In this document: positions 1 through 13,800 of the stretch, piece after piece | Layout: every line of letters begins with the position of its first letter | Numbering within the stretch: the stretch's first letter is position 1 | NCBI GenBank assembly: GCA_034769895.1 | Contig: CM068367.1 | Location: 706,336,885 to 706,400,884 of the forward strand | Reading direction: 5' to 3' | DNA: 64,000 nt | Source of the DNA: Magicicada septendecula | Taxonomy: Eukaryota > Arthropoda > Insecta > Hemiptera > Cicadidae | The notes under the pieces: model-generated | The model's input: only the letters and a program-made list of their open reading frames with translations | The model's database searches: none | What the model was told of the DNA's origin: nothing | Program-made: the position numbers and the translations under genes

Positions 1-1539
1 ACGTTTTTCTATTGGATTGTGTATACGGCAAGTTCCAATGTAATTTGGTGGTTATTTTCGTTTCGTTTGTTTTAGAGGATTATATCTTTATGCAGGTAGT
101 TATTTCTCTGGTTTCGTTACTTTGTTAATTTAACATTTGTTCATTATCAGGAATTTGGCAATCCGAGTTCTTCCTTTATTTTTCGTTACTTTGTGTATCG
201 TTTTTATATTGTCCAATTATATAATATGGTTAACTGTTAGTGGACCAAACTATTGCAATTTATCATTCATTTATTTTAACTTTCTCTGTACTTGGTATTT
301 AAATTAACTCAATTTTTTACTGAGCATCTCTCTTAGCTAAATTCTCCTCGTTCATGTAAAATTATCCAATAATCAAATCAACAAATTCTATATATTTTGT
401 CGTCCCTAGCATCCATTTTTTTATTCTTATTCGATATTATGTGATTTTATAATCCTTTTATACAAAGTTCTTCCACTCACCAAAATAATCCCTTTCTAAA
501 TTTCCATTATATCCGAATATACTCTTACTTATGGCTTGTTTACTAATTCTTATATATTTTGCCGTCTTTTACTCTTAGTCTGTTTATTTTAACAAATATT
601 ATTTTTCCGTTACCAAACATTATCTATCGGTATCATTGCACTATGGCATTATAATAATTTGTTTAATTTGAGTTTATTTATTTGTTATTATTAACTTCTA
701 CTAACTCATTAGATTGTATTTAGTATTTGTTACTAATTTCTTTACCTAACCTTTCTGATCTGACTTACTATATAATGTGATTGGTTGTTAGGCCTATCAT
801 TATACCTTGATCTACTTCTGAATTTAACTTGTTACTATCTGCAATATTATAGAACCTTTTATCTATTTATGATATGGTGGTATTAAACTCCTTTGGTACC
901 TTGTTAACAATTATAGCCTTTTTATCTAAGTTTACAATTATAATCATCTTATTATCTAAGTACATGTATACAAATAATTAACTTTGTAAAATCTAACCAA
1001 AACTTTATCTTGACCTATGGATAACACATAAAAATGAAATTAATTAGTACTCAATTACTGAGTTCAACCACAGCTCTACAACGGTAAATTAATAACATAT
1101 AATACTTAATTACCTGATATTCTATCAACAGAAAAACTTTCACTTGATAACACAAAATATAACCTCCCTGTCATGATAACAATATAACATGATACAATTA
1201 ATAACAAGTATATTTGAGTAACTTAAGTCATACACTATTTACTCATTCTCATCTACTCTAAAAACATCAATTATTCTGAAATAGTCAACATTAGTTTTTT
1301 TTACAATATGTGTCAATGTCTGTTATTTACCTCTCACTGAACCTTGAGGTTTATTACTATTAACATTATTATTTGCTTATCTTTTTTTATTTTTTACCTT
1401 GCATTCTTATTACATTTAAACAATCATGGGTTGGGTTTCTGACCTTTTTATAAGTGTGGAAAATTAATATATTTTCTCCCCTATTCTAAATTTTATCATT
1501 TTATTTATGTAACGTCGAGGACCGTATTTCTGTTACGTT

Positions 1540-1542
<3 letters not shown>
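1..1542. other. AT-rich segment without a gene; possible LTR remnant at its right end
   Basis: No reading frame with recognisable protein content is seen on either strand. The right edge (about 1508-1542) reads TGTAACG, then a short interval, then CGTTACA. The same arrangement, TGTAACG...CGTTACA next to a TA microsatellite, is found at the edge of the LTRs of the gypsy element at 37068-45459. The segment could therefore be an old minus-strand LTR-like piece whose terminus abuts the TA tract. This is inference from the edge only; internal similarity is not obvious by eye. Confidence 0.3.
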
Positions 1543-1583
<41 letters not shown>

Positions 1584-1599
1584 TGTGTGTGTGTGTGTG
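1543..1599. repeat. (TA)n(GT)n microsatellite at the 5' edge of gypsy copy A
   Basis: About 40 bp of TA dinucleotides followed by about 16 bp of GT. The same TA-then-GT tract precedes copy B near 9156-9202. Homology between copies A and B begins in or just after this tract, while the sequence further left differs completely. The microsatellite thus marks the left breakpoint of the duplicated unit. Confidence 0.9.
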
Positions 1600-1710
1600 T
1601 ATTTAAATGGTTCCTAATTTCAAGATAGTGTTTAGAATAGATTATATATTTTAACATACATAGTATATAAGATTTAAAGGTGCTTTTGTAACTTCGCCTC
1701 AGTCGTAAGA

Positions 1711-3221
1711 ATGGCTCAATTTAACCCCGACTTATTGTTAAAGGACGAACTGAGCTATGAAGCTTTGTTACGCGGTCTCCCATACTCTAACGTAACGGTA
1801 GCGGAACTGCGCAAAACATTACGCGAGAATAGACCAGACGTACCCTCGCTGTTAAATCGTTTAAGCATAGTAGACTTTGAGAGTGAAAGGGAAACTTGCT
1901 ATCATAAATAAAAGGAGCTTACCTCCATTGCACAAGCCCTGCGAGATGAGAAATCCCCCGCTGTAATTTTAAGAACCACGCAAAGAATAGAACATCTAAC
2001 CCGCCGCATCAGCATTTTGTTGAATTGGCCCGGTGATAAAGTTACTCCGCATGACGTGCAAAAATTCGCGGAAGAAGCTTTACAACAATTACCTGACACA
2101 ATGCGCGAATTACGTAGAAGGTCCGAATATTTTAGAAGAGAAGAGATCGAAGAAGCGATGACGAAACTAAATATCTCCCCCACTCAATCTCCTACTCAAG
2201 AACAGCAATCCAGTGCTGTAAAATTTCAATTTCTCCAGGAATCTACTATAGAACCCAGTAAGGATTGGTTAATGGTTAGTCAAGTGAATACCTTCCCCGT
2301 AACCGCAGCTCCACTTCCAAACGAACTAGAGAATATTACCAGTAATTAGGATTTACCACCTCTATTACAGACCAACCAATCAGTGGAAAAACATGTAATG
2401 ACGCCGCAATTAAATTTCAGCACTGAGTTCTATGGAAAAATAACTCACCCCGTAGAACTGATTTTATCTGAAATACCCACCACAGATGGGCTGAATATTA
2501 CTAAACTCCTAGGCTTTATTAAGTATCTGTTACAAATAAAGGATCTACGACAACTAAAAGATGCCCAAATTTTACAAGTACTTCTACCCAAATGTAGATC
2601 TCCTTTAAAAGATCGTGTGTTAGAGTCACTAAGGTATCATCATCCAGTAGAAGAACTACATACCTCCCTAATAAGTCATTTCATCCCCACCGGTATCTAC
2701 GAAGAATTAAAGCGGAATTCCGTACTTCGTGTGCAAGGAGCGTACGAGAGACTAGCCCATTATATATCTGAAATAAGGGAATCGGCCTTATTACTACAAG
2801 TCAACTGGAGTGAACAACAGCTAGTAGACACTATCTTAGTAGGACTACCTCCCGAGGAGCGATCTCGATTACCACTTATGAAGAGACCCACCACATTCAC
2901 AGAACTGGAACTGTGTTGCATCCATTCATCCAACGTCATTCAGATCAGAACAGACGCGTGTTAATGTCCCAGACTCAACGCAGGAATGAATCACTACTCA
3001 TAGGGTCCGATACTCGAACATACAGCAATAAGCGATTCGTAAGAAATTCTAAAACTCAGCACTACCCCAATACATCAAAAATCCTACAAAAACCCCAACA
3101 GCATGTGAGCGATGCCAATAACGAGAGAAGATGTTATAACTGTGGAAAGTCCGGACACATTAGTAAGCAATGTAAACTAAAACAGTACCAACAAAGAACC
3201 TATCAGTCAAAAAACGTGTGA
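1711..3221 (+). pseudogene. gag of gypsy copy A, broken by stops and a frameshift
   Basis: The reading frame starts at ATG 1711 (MAQFNPDLLLKDELSYEALL). It is interrupted by TAA at 1909-1911, where copy B has TAT, and by TAG at 2347-2349, where copy B has TAC. It otherwise continues to a stop at 2964. An overlapping frame (about 2913-3221) carries the nucleocapsid part with one zinc knuckle, CYNCGKSGHISKQC (CX2CX4HX4C), near 3133-3174. The shift between the capsid-like and nucleocapsid frames is the same in both copies. It is therefore either an old shared lesion or, less likely, a programmed frameshift. A Gag protein would package the element RNA; this one cannot be made full length. Confidence 0.8.
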
Positions 3222-6200
3222 AGCAGGAAGAACCAAAATCCTACGTCTTCCGCAGCATCAAAAGGCAAGGTATCCCCGAAAGATCACCGAAAGAAACAAC
3301 AAAAAATAAATAAACGTATAGACCCTTACGTAGCAAGGTTTATTGACAAGTGCAATTCTATTGGTACATGCAAAACAAGTATATGCCAATTACCCTACAT
3401 ACAGATAGACCTTGGAGCAACTAATACCCTCGGTTTAATCGATTCAGGATCTACACGTAGTCTTATCAGTCAACAGCTAGCCACCGTATTAGCTAACCAT
3501 AATCTAATAAGACGTAGCCAAAACGTGAACATAAAAAGTGTGCTACCGCGAATAAGAAAACCTAATTATATCAAGCAGTATTACAGTCAAATTAAAAATA
3601 AAGAATTTACCTTGGTATTTTCCACTACTAGTAGCTGAAGTATTAGGACAAAACTTAATATTAGGTGCCGATTTTATAAGCAATACCGGCCTAATTCTCG
3701 ACATATACGCTAAACAATATTGCTTTAGATTCGACCGTACTCGAAAATATCAGTTCGATTCCGAGCTAAATAACAAAAGAAATTGCGAAACATCTGCCAC
3801 GCTTCTGGAGCATCGTGAATCTGGTTTAAGTCACTTAAAAGGTAATGAGCGACAAAGAATTCAAAAGTTAATAAGAGAATTTTCTACTGTACTCACACCC
3901 AAGTTAGGATTGACCAATCTCATCGAATACAAAATAAATCTCAGCGACAACAAAGTAATTCGTCTGCATCCATACAAATTATCGCCGCCCAAGATGGAAG
4001 TCATGAGAAACCAAATCAACAAGTTTCTAGAACAACACGTCATTGAACCGTCCACTTCTCCATACTCCTCGCCTGCATTCCTAGTACCGAAAGGAATTGA
4101 CAAACATAGACTAGTCGTGGATTATAGACTATAGAATTCGAATCTATTCCACTGCCCGACATTCTCAGCGCATTCCATTATTTTACCAAAAGCGAAAATC
4201 TTCACCATAATGGACCTCAACCAGGCTTTTCACCAAATTCCACTAGCCGAAGAATCAAAACACCTAACAGCGTTCGCTGTCCCATTTAATCTATATCAAT
4301 TTACTAGAGTACCCTTCGGAATCTCACAAGGAAGTTCAGTATGTAGCAGACTGTTAGAGAAAATATTCCATGACGTTAAATTTAAATTCGTGTACCACTA
4401 TCTTGACGACATAGTAGTATATAGTGAATCGATGGATCAACACATTCATCATTTGCGTGAGGTATTATCAACGTTAAAGAATGCTGGACTAACTGTCAAC
4501 CCCAGTAAAGTCAATTTCGCTGTAAACCAATTCTCTTTCTTAGGTCATATAGTATCGGCCGAAGGTAAGGTTTGTATAGACCCCGAACGCACGCACGCAA
4601 TCCGAGAATTTTTACCACCTAGGGACACCAAAGGTATAGCTCGATTTTTAGGTATGATCAATTATTTTCACAAATACATACCCCACCTAGCGGATATAGC
4701 AGCCCCATTAAACGCGTTAAGGAAGAAAGGAACGAAATTCGAGTGGACTACTCGACACCAAGCCGCATTTGAAACCCTCAAAGAAAGCATAATATCTCCC
4801 CCTGTATTGCAGTTAGCGGATTTCAGTAAACCATTTTTAGTACAGACAGACAGTTCGAGTGTAGCATCAGGAGCAGTGATATACCAAGAGATAGATAATA
4901 CAAGACTACCAATCAGCTATGCTTCACGTACTTTGACGGACCAAGAAAGGAAATTCTCTGCCTATGAACTCGAATGTTTAGCTGTAGTGTTCGCCTTTGA
5001 AAAATTCAAACCTTTTTTGGAACACACGGAATTTTTACTAGAGACTGACAACCAAGCTTTATCGTGGTTGTTGAACCATTCAAACAATTAGGTCGAATCG
5101 GTAGATGGGTGTTAAGATTAAATTGCTACAAGTTTAAAGTACAACGTATTCGTGGCACCCAAAATGTAGTTGCCGATACACTATCCCGCATGTTCCATCT
5201 ACCCAATAAAATACCAGGAGAAGAAAAGATTGAAACTGCTACTACCAATACGCTAATAACAGAATTCCCACTTGCATTTAAGGATATAGCGCACCACCAA
5301 CAAAAAGATCCTTATTTAAGTAAAATAATAGAAGAAATAGACAAAGGAAATTATTCTGAAAAGTATACCTTGAGTAAACGAGTACTTTGTTATAAAAAGG
5401 CTAACGGAAAGTCATTGAGAATAATTGCCCCTGACATTATTAAACCCATGCTCATGGAATACTACCACTCATCCACAATTGGAGTTCATATGGGAATAAG
5501 GAAAACAATACACCGCATTCGCAAGGACTATCATTGGGAAAACATGAACAGTCAAATAACTAGGTTCGTGAAACAATGCGAAATCTGCGCCCTTGGCAAG
5601 CCAGCGAGATACAGTCAAATCGGGAAATTAATCTCGGAAATCCCCACAACACCTTTTTCAAAGATATACATAGATTTTTCTGGACCATATCCCCGTTCTA
5701 AGGCAGGAAATACAATGCTATTAATTTGCGTGGACTCTTTCACTAAATTCGTATGGATGTATCCTATGAGACGTGCCTTAGCATCTACGACAGTAAAGAT
5801 TCTGCAAGAGAGACTATTTAAAGACTTCAGTACACCAGTACACTTAGTATCTAACAATGGGCCTCAGTTTAAATCCAAAGAATTTAATGACATGTGTTTC
5901 AAACTAGGAATAAATCACATTACAGTCACAGAGTACCGACCGCAAGGGAACCTAGCTGAAAGATACTTGCGAAACCTAAAATCAGCCTTAATAGCTTACC
6001 ACGCTAAAGATCAAACAGCTTGGGATCAAAATCTATCCTGGATACAATTTGCCTTCAATTCGGCGTATCATGAAGGACATAAATCAACACCCTTTGATTT
6101 ACTATACAAGTATAAACCGAACCACCCGTTAGCCACCAAGTGGAAAATTCATCAATTATTACGCCTCAAAATAAATGGGAGTAATATAAGAAAAATATGG

Positions 6201-6500
6201 AACGAAGCTCGCGCAAATTTGAGAGCGAATTTACTAAACTCGCGAAAATATCACGAGCAGAATAATAGGGAAATAAAGTACAAGGTAGGTGACTTGGTTA
6301 TGTATAAAACTCACCCGACGAGTAGAGCCGTTGATAGGACCACTTCCAAGCTATCTTACCGATGGTGAGGCCCCTACACGATTCACAAGTACATCACTCC
6401 CGTAACAGTAGCACTGTACGAACCAAATACGAATAATTACATTCGCAGAAGTCATGTGTCACAAATAAAAAATTTGCACCAAGGAGAAATACGATTGTGA
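3222..6500 (+). pseudogene. pol of gypsy copy A: protease, RT, RNase H, integrase; disrupted
   Basis: Visible in order: an aspartic protease with LIDSGSTRSLIS (about 3437-3472) and LGADFIS downstream; RT starting near EYKINLSD (3925); a stop after VVDYRL (4132-4134) and frame changes to 4210; then RT to RNase H at 4210-5091, with the catalytic box YLDD, RNase H DSSS, YELECLAV and ETDNQAL. A one-base loss near 5078 relative to copy B shifts the frame to 5064-6368, which holds the integrase HHCC finger and core. The second integrase acidic residue is replaced: SNNGPQF instead of SDNGPQF (AAC at 5853-5855). A TGA at 6366-6368 interrupts YRW-GPYT; the GPY-type tail then runs on to 6500. The enzymes would copy and insert the element; this copy cannot encode them intact. 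Confidence 0.85.
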
Positions 6501-7141
6501 GAAAGTAGGTAAATAAAGAAAACAGACCTAAGCATTATGGAATAAATATAGGCAACATCCTATATTGTAATTGAGTCTAAACTCAAACACCTCGTAAGAA
6601 TAAGAGCGAGGTCTGATCAACCTTAGCTCCTGTTCTACGAAAATAATATAAATAATAAGAAGTCAGCTGACGAACCACAAACCCCTACCTAAGTAAACTA
6701 AAGGTAACATTATTGTTATTACAACATATTGTAGGTTACTGATTACGATGAACATGATGATAGTAATAAACTGAATAATAGTTCACGTGTGCGATTCTTA
6801 CAGTATAGCTGTATACACGTATACAAGTGTGTACCTGAAATATACTGAAACATACTCATGAGTGTAACTCCGTAAAACGAGTGAAACAACAATAAAAAAA
6901 CCGGTAGTAGCATTAAGAACTAGAAATAAAGTAGATTTAAGTATTTGTGTATTTTATGTGTTTTATGAGTGTTAAAGTTTAAGTGATTCAAATAGTATGT
7001 AAGATAATCGTATATTTCTTACGAATAAATTAGGGTAAATCAAAGTAACCTTGTAGAAAGAAATTTCATCATGAGGTTCTGAGCCAAATATAATTCTACC
7101 TCCTTTGGAATCCACAAATGTCGTCCCATGTGTCTTCTTTA

Positions 7142-7153
7142 AGTAGAGGGGGA
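7142..7153 (+). promoter_or_regulatory. polypurine tract of gypsy copy A
   Basis: AGTAGAGGGGGA lies directly before TGTGACG, the presumed 3' LTR start. Such a tract primes plus-strand DNA synthesis in LTR retroelements. The same tract sits at 14749-14760 in copy B. Confidence 0.75.
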
Positions 7154-8596
7154 TGTGACGATTTAAAACAAATTTTAAATAGCACAAAACAAAAAATTTT
7201 TTTTGTGTTCGTAATACCACATAATAAAATAATCCCCCCCCCCGCTGTAGCAAGTACCTGTACAAACAAGTGAAAAGCCAGTACGGACACTCAAATTATA
7301 CAGTTGTTACGCTAATTAAAATAATCATTGTAATCATCTCTAAAAAACGTTATAATCACAAATAAAATACTGACGAAAATAAAGAAGCTGTGGTGTAATT
7401 AATAGTACCTATTAAAGGTAAAATAATAATAATAAAAGAACGAACTACTTTTCTCTCGATGTGTAAACTACGCCAGATCCCTACTCACGGCCACTAAACC
7501 TACCCCAGTCGTCCCTGATTTGCGCCCAAGCAAACTGCTTTGCCATGCGTTGTCACAAGAAATACGTGTTACATTACATAACTATGTATAAATAAATAGA
7601 TGTTTCTTGGTAACAAGAGCAATAAGTAGAGGAGAGTGCAAATATGTAGTTAAAATGTAAAGGAAGTTATGTAGTTACAAGGTAAATATATAAACAGTGT
7701 AGCCATCACATCTCTTTAAGTAAGTGTTTAACAATTGAAGTATGTACAATATCGAATCAGAATGTAACATTAGTGCAGTTTAAACAAAATGTGAAAAGTG
7801 AAGTCGACCGTCTGAAGGAAATCAACTACAACACTATGAGCATCACGTACCCAGAGACAGAGCATCATGACTAAACTGCCTACTTAGAGTCAACAGTTTA
7901 AATGGTGGACCACCAACTTCAGCTAAGAACATCCAGAAAACACCACCGTAGAGGATCATGAAGAGGACCAGTCGTGGACATACCCAAAACCCAGGTGACA
8001 CGGAAGCATAACTTTTGTGGTTATATTTCTTCTAACAACCCAGAGTAAAGACCGTATATTTCTCGTAAAGACTCATATAAATACTGTAAATTGTAACGTA
8101 GTAATATGGATAGTTATTGTAACTAAATAATAGTAACCTGAAGATGCTTACAGGTATAACTAAGTCAATAGTAAATTAAACTATTCTTCAAATATTTTAC
8201 ATAATGTCAAAATAATCTGGAATATCATAAAAATTAGAACTCGGATCCGTGGTATTTAATGTAATATACAGCTGTATGGTTTTGAGCTCATCATAATAAT
8301 GTTTTAAAAAGAATGAAAGCATTTAGTAATGAATTTACCCATTAAGTAAGAATCATGAATGTTGGTATACAACCTGATATATCACAAACCTTATTTTGAA
8401 AGTTGTAATAAAGAGATGTCTTTGCTAAACCCAAGAGAGTGAGTAAAATTTACGAAACCTCAGTCAAACTCCTAAACTTTACAGGTTCCCAATTTGTTGG
8501 TAAGTAATCAGTAAATATAATGGCAGCCGGTTTAATTGACAAAGGCCAATTAAACTGGTTCCCCGTGTTATAATGTCAAGAAGAAGAGACGTTATA
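7154..8596 (+). repeat. 3' LTR of gypsy copy A (boundaries partly inferred)
   Basis: Starts TGTGACG after the polypurine tract and ends CGTTATA, giving a short imperfect inverted terminal match (TGTGACG / TATAACG). The length is 1443 bp. Copy B's LTR is the same length once its PLE insert and target duplication are removed. Because no 5' LTR survives, the right boundary rests only on where A/B identity ends. The LTR contains the intact target site CTTTAAGTAAGT (7714-7725) that the PLE used in copy B. Confidence 0.6.
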
Positions 8597-9153
8597 AAAT
8601 GCGCCACTCTGCTATCTTATAAGGTAATTGTGTACGTCGTGGCACATACAAAATGTGCCACTCTAATAATCATCATTCATTCTGTTTCATATAAAATAAT
8701 TGACTCTGTTTAAATAACAAACAGTAACTTAATAAAAGGCGTAAATTTATTCACTCTTAATTTGTGAACTAGAATAAAATAAAAACAAAAAAAAATAAAT
8801 TTTAATAATAATATAATCTAGTAGGAAAAATAAATAAACGTAATAAGCAAGTCCCCGCTTGTAAAAATATTCAATTTTCAACCTGTCTGTAAACTGACAG
8901 GCTGTTTCCTGTAGAATTCGTGTCGAGGAATGTATGATCTCGATCCATTGTTATCTCCCCCTTTAGCAAGGCCTCGTTATGCGAACAATAAATCACCCTA
9001 TTGCATTGAATCAACACCCTAAACAGCTGGGTAAAAGTTTAAACAATAGGGCACACTGAACTCTCTGTGTGAAATTTCTTTCTCCTATCAAAAATGATAT
9101 TCTATCATTATCTGTTGAGATAATTTAGAGTTGATTTATTAGTATAAGATTGT

Positions 9154-9202
<49 letters not shown>
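8597..9202. other. unique spacer between gypsy copies A and B, ending in (TA)n(GT)n
   Basis: AT-rich, no gene seen. There is no counterpart of this sequence after copy B: from 16791 copy B runs directly into satellite DNA. A TA tract (about 9156-9190) and a GT tract close the spacer. A small imperfect repeat, GCGCCACTCT / TGTGCCACTCT, occurs near 8601 and 8655. Confidence 0.7.
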
Positions 9203-9203
<1 letters not shown>

Positions 9204-9313
9204 ATTTAAATGGTTTCTAATTTCAAAATAGTGTTTAGAATAGATTATATATTTTAACATACGTAGTATATAAGATTTAAAGGTGGTTTTGTAACTTCGT
9301 CTCAGTCGTAAGA

Positions 9314-10829
9314 ATGGCTCAATTTAACCCCGACTTATTGTTAAAGGATGAACTGAGCTATGAAGCTTTGTTACGCGGTTTCCTATACTCTAACGTAACG
9401 GTAGCGGAACTGCGCAAAACATTACGCGAGAATAGACCAGACGTACCCTCGCTGTTAAATCGTTTAAGCGTAGTAGACTTTGAGAGTGAAAGGGAAACTT
9501 GCTATCATAAATATAAGGAGCTTACCTCCATCGCACAAGCCCTGCGAGAGGAGAAATCCCCCGCTGTAATTTTAGGAACCACGCAAAGAATAGAACATCT
9601 AACCCGCCGCATCAGCAATTTGTTGAATTGGCCCGGTGATAAGGTTACTCCGCCTGACATGCAAAAATTCGCGGAAGAAGCTTTACAACAATTACCTGAG
9701 ATAATGCGCGAATTACGTAGAAGGTCCGAATCTTTTAGAAGAGAAGAGATCGAAGAAGCGATGACGAAACTAAATATCTCCCCCACTCAATCTCCTACTC
9801 AAGAACAGCAATCCAGTGCTGTAAATTTTTAATTTCTCCAGGAATCTACTATAGAACCCAGTAAGGATCGGTTAACGGTTAGTCAAGTGAATACCCTCCC
9901 CGTAACCGCAGCTCCACTTCCAAACGAACTAGAGAATATTACCAGTAATTACGATTTACCACCTCGATTACAGACCAACCAATCAGCGGAAAAACATGTA
10001 ATGACGCCGCAATTAAATTTCAGCACTGAGTTCTATGGAAAAATAACTCACCCCGTAGAACAGATTTTATCTGAAATACCCACCACAGATGGGCTGAATA
10101 TTACTAAACTAATAGGCTTTATTAAGTATCTGTTACAAATAAAGGATCTACGACAACTAAAAGATGACCAAATTTTACAAGTACTTCTACCCAAATGTAG
10201 ATCTCCTTTAAAAGATCGTGTGTTAGAGTCACTAAGGTATCATCATCCAGTAGAAGAACTACATACCTCCCTAATAAGTCATTTCATCCCCACCGGTATC
10301 TACGAAGAATTAAAGCGGAATTCCCTACTTCGTGTGCAAGGAGCGTACGAGAGACTAGCTCATTATATACTGTATCTGAAATAAGGGAATTGGCCTTATT
10401 ACTACAAGTCAACTGGAGTGAACAACAGCTAGTAGACACTATCTTAGTAGGACTACCTCCCGAGGAGCGATCTCGATTACCACTTATGAAGAGACCCACC
10501 ACATTCACAGAACTGGAACTGTGTTGCATCCATTCATCCAACGTCATTCAGATCAGAACAGACGCGTGTTAATGTCCCAGACTCAACGCAGGAATGAATC
10601 ACTACTCATAGGGTCCGATACTCGAACATACAGCAATAAGCGATTCGTAAGAAATTCTAAAACTCAGCACTACCCCAATACATCAAAAAACCTACAAAAA
10701 CCCCAACAGCATGTGAGCGATGCCAATAACGAGAGAAGATGTTATAACTGTGGAAAGTCCGGACACATTAGTAAGCAATGTAAACTAAAACAGTACCAAC
10801 AAAGAACCTATCAGTCAAAAAACGTGTGA
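9314..10829 (+). pseudogene. gag of gypsy copy B, disrupted
   Basis: ATG at 9314 opens a 172-codon frame that stays open across the position of A's first stop but ends in TAA at 9830-9832, where A reads CAA. The frame resumes (9887-10384). It is broken again by an approximately 5-bp insertion near 10370 relative to A, which ends it at TAA 10382-10384, and continues in a shifted frame to 10572. The nucleocapsid frame (10521-10829) carries the same CCHC knuckle as A (CYNCGKSGHISKQC). The two gag copies differ by scattered substitutions, so some time has passed since they separated. Confidence 0.8.
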
Positions 10830-13800
10830 AGCAGGAAGAACCAAAATCCTACGTCTTCCGCAGCATCAAAAGGAAAGGTATCCCCGAAAGATCACCGAAA
10901 GAAACAACAAAAAATAAATAAACGTATAGACCCTTACGTAGCAAGGTTTATTGACAAGTGCAATTCTATTAGTACATGTAAAACAAGTATATGCCAATTA
11001 CCCTACATACAGATAGACCTTGGAGCAACTAATACCCTCGGTTTAATCGATTCAGGATCTACACGTAGTCTTATCAGTCAACAGCTAGCCACCGTATTAG
11101 CTAACCATAATCTAATAAGACGTAGCCAAAACGTGAACATAAAAAGTGTGCTACCGCGAATAAGGAAAACCTAATTATATCACGCAGTATTACAGTCAAA
11201 TTAAAAATAAAGAATTTAACTTGGTATTTTCCACTACTAGTAGCTGAAGTATTAGGACAAAACTTAATATTAGGTGCCGATTTTATAAGCAATACCGGCC
11301 TAATTCTCGACATATACGCTAAACAATATTGCTTTAGATTCGACCGTACTCGAAAATATCAGTTCGATTCCGAGCTAAATAACAAAAGAAATTGCGAAAC
11401 ATCTGCCACGCATCTGGAGCATCGTGAATCTGGTTTAAGTCACTTAAAAGGTAATGAGCGACAAAGAATTCAAAAGTTAATAAGAGAATTTTCTACTGTA
11501 CTCACACCCAAGTTAGGATTGACCAATCTCATCGAATACAAAATAAATCTCAGCGACAACAAAGTAATTCATCTGCATCCATACAAATTATCGCCGCCCA
11601 AGATGGAAGTCATGAGAAACCAAATCAACAAGTTTCTAGAACAACACGTCATTGAACCGTCCACTTCTCCATACTCCTCGCCTGCATTCCTAGTACCGAA
11701 AGGAATTGACAAACATAGACTAGTCGTGGATTATAGACTATAGAATTCGAATCTATTCCACTGCCCGACATTCACAGCGCATTCCATTATTTTACCTAAG
11801 CGAAAATCTTCACCATAATGGACCTCAACCAGGCTTTTCACCAAATTCCACTAGCCGAAGAATCAAAACACCTAACAGCGTTCGCTGTCCCATTTAATCT
11901 ATATCAATTTACTAGAGTACCCTTCGGAATCTCACAAGGAAGTTCAGTATGTAGCAGACTGTTAGAGAAAATATTCCATGACGTTAAATTTAAATTCGTG
12001 TACCACTATCTTGACGACATAGTAGTATATAGTGAATCGATGGATCAACACATTCATCATTTGCGTGAGGTATTATCAAGGTTAAAGAATGCTGGACTAA
12101 CTGTCAACCCCAGTAAAGTCAATTTCGCTGTAAACCAATTCTCTTTCTTAGGTCATATAGTATCGGCCGAAGGTAAGGTTAGTATAGACCCTGAACGCAC
12201 GCACGCAATCCGAGAATTTTTACCACCTAGGGACACCAAAGGTATAGCTCGATTTTTAGGTATGATCAATTATTTTCACAAGTACATACCCCACCTAGCG
12301 GATATAGCAGCCCCATTAAACGTGTTAAGGAAGAAAGGAACGAAATTCGAGTGGACTACTCGACACCAAGCCGCATTTGAAACCCTCAAAGAAAGCATAA
12401 TATCTCCCCCTGTATTGCAGTTAGCGGATTTCAGTAAACCATTTTTAGTACAGACAGACAGTTCGAGTGTAGCATCAGGAGCAGTGATATACCAAGAGAT
12501 AGATAATACAAGACTACCAATCAGCTATGCTTCACTTACTTTGACGGACCAAGAAAGGAAATTCTCTGCCTATGAACTCGAATGTTTGGCTGTAGTGTTC
12601 GCCTTTGAAAAATTCAAACCTTTTTTGGAACACAAGGAATTTCTACTAGAAACTGACAACCAAGCTTTATCGTGGTTGTTGAACCATCCAAAACAATTAG
12701 GTCGAATCGGTAGACGGGTGTTAAGATTAAATTGCTACAAGTTTAAAGTACAACATATTCGTGGTACCCAAAATGTAGTTGCCGATACACTATCCCCCAT
12801 GTTCCAACTACCCAATAAAATACCAGGAGAAGAAAAGATTGAAACTGCTACTACCAATACGCTAATAACAGAATTCCTACTTGCATTTAAGGATATAGCG
12901 CACCACCAACAAAAAGATCCTTATTTAAGTAAAATAATAGAAGAAATAGACAAAAGAAATTATTCTGAAAAGTATACCTTGAGTAAACGAGTACTTTGTT
13001 ATAAAAAGGCTAACGAAAAGTCATTGAGAATAATTGCCCCTGACATTATTAAACCCATGCTCATGGAATACTACCACTCATCCACAATTGGAGTTCATAT
13101 GGTAATAAGGAAAACAATACACCGCATTCGCAAGGACTATCATTGGGAAAACATGAACAGTCAAATAACTAGGTTCGTGAAACAATGCGAAATCTGCGCC
13201 CTTGGCAAGCCAGCGAGATACAGTCAAATCGGGAAATTAATCTCGGAAATCCCCACAACACCTTTTTCAAAGATATACATAGATTTTTCTGGACCATATC
13301 CCCGTTCTAAGTCAGGAAATACAATGCTATTAATTTGCGTGGACTCTTTCACTAAATTCGTATGGATGTATCCTATGAGACGTGCCTTAGCATCTACGAC
13401 AGTAAAGATTCTGCAAGAGAGACTATTTAAAGACTTCAGTACACCAGTACACCTAGTATCTAACAATGGACCTCAGTTTAAATCCAAAGAATTTAATGAC
13501 ATGTGTTTCAAACTAGGAATAAATCACATTACAGTCACAGAGTACCGACCGCAAGGGAACCTAGCTGAAAGATACTTGTGAAACCTAAAATCAGCCTTAA
13601 TAGCTTACCACGCTAATGATCAAACAACTTGGGATCAAAATCTATCCTGGATATATTTTGCCTTCAATTCGGCGTATCATGAAGGACATAAATCAACACC
13701 CTTTGATTTACTATACAAGTATAAACCGAACCACCCGTTAGCCACCAAGTGGAAGTCATGAATTATTACCCCTCGAAATAAATGGGAGTAATATAAGAAA

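Larger units (their letters stand above)
1600..8596 (+). mobile_element. Ty3/gypsy-type LTR retroelement, copy A (5' LTR missing, defective)
   Basis: The element has gag with a CCHC knuckle, protease, RT with YLDD, RNase H and an integrase, in the Ty3/gypsy order, on the + strand. A polypurine tract at 7142-7153 precedes TGTGACG at 7154, taken as the start of the 3' LTR. No matching 5' LTR precedes gag: only about 110 bp lie between the microsatellite and the gag ATG. The right limit is where identity with copy B stops (GACGTTATA, 8596). Every large protein region is broken by stops or frameshifts, so the copy looks dead. The clade within Ty3/gypsy was not determined. Confidence 0.85.

Noticed and set aside
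2913..3243. Programmed frameshift between capsid and nucleocapsid frames of the A/B gypsy
   Set aside because: No slippery heptamer or pseudoknot was apparent, and the same copies share several other plain lesions, so an inherited mutation is more likely.
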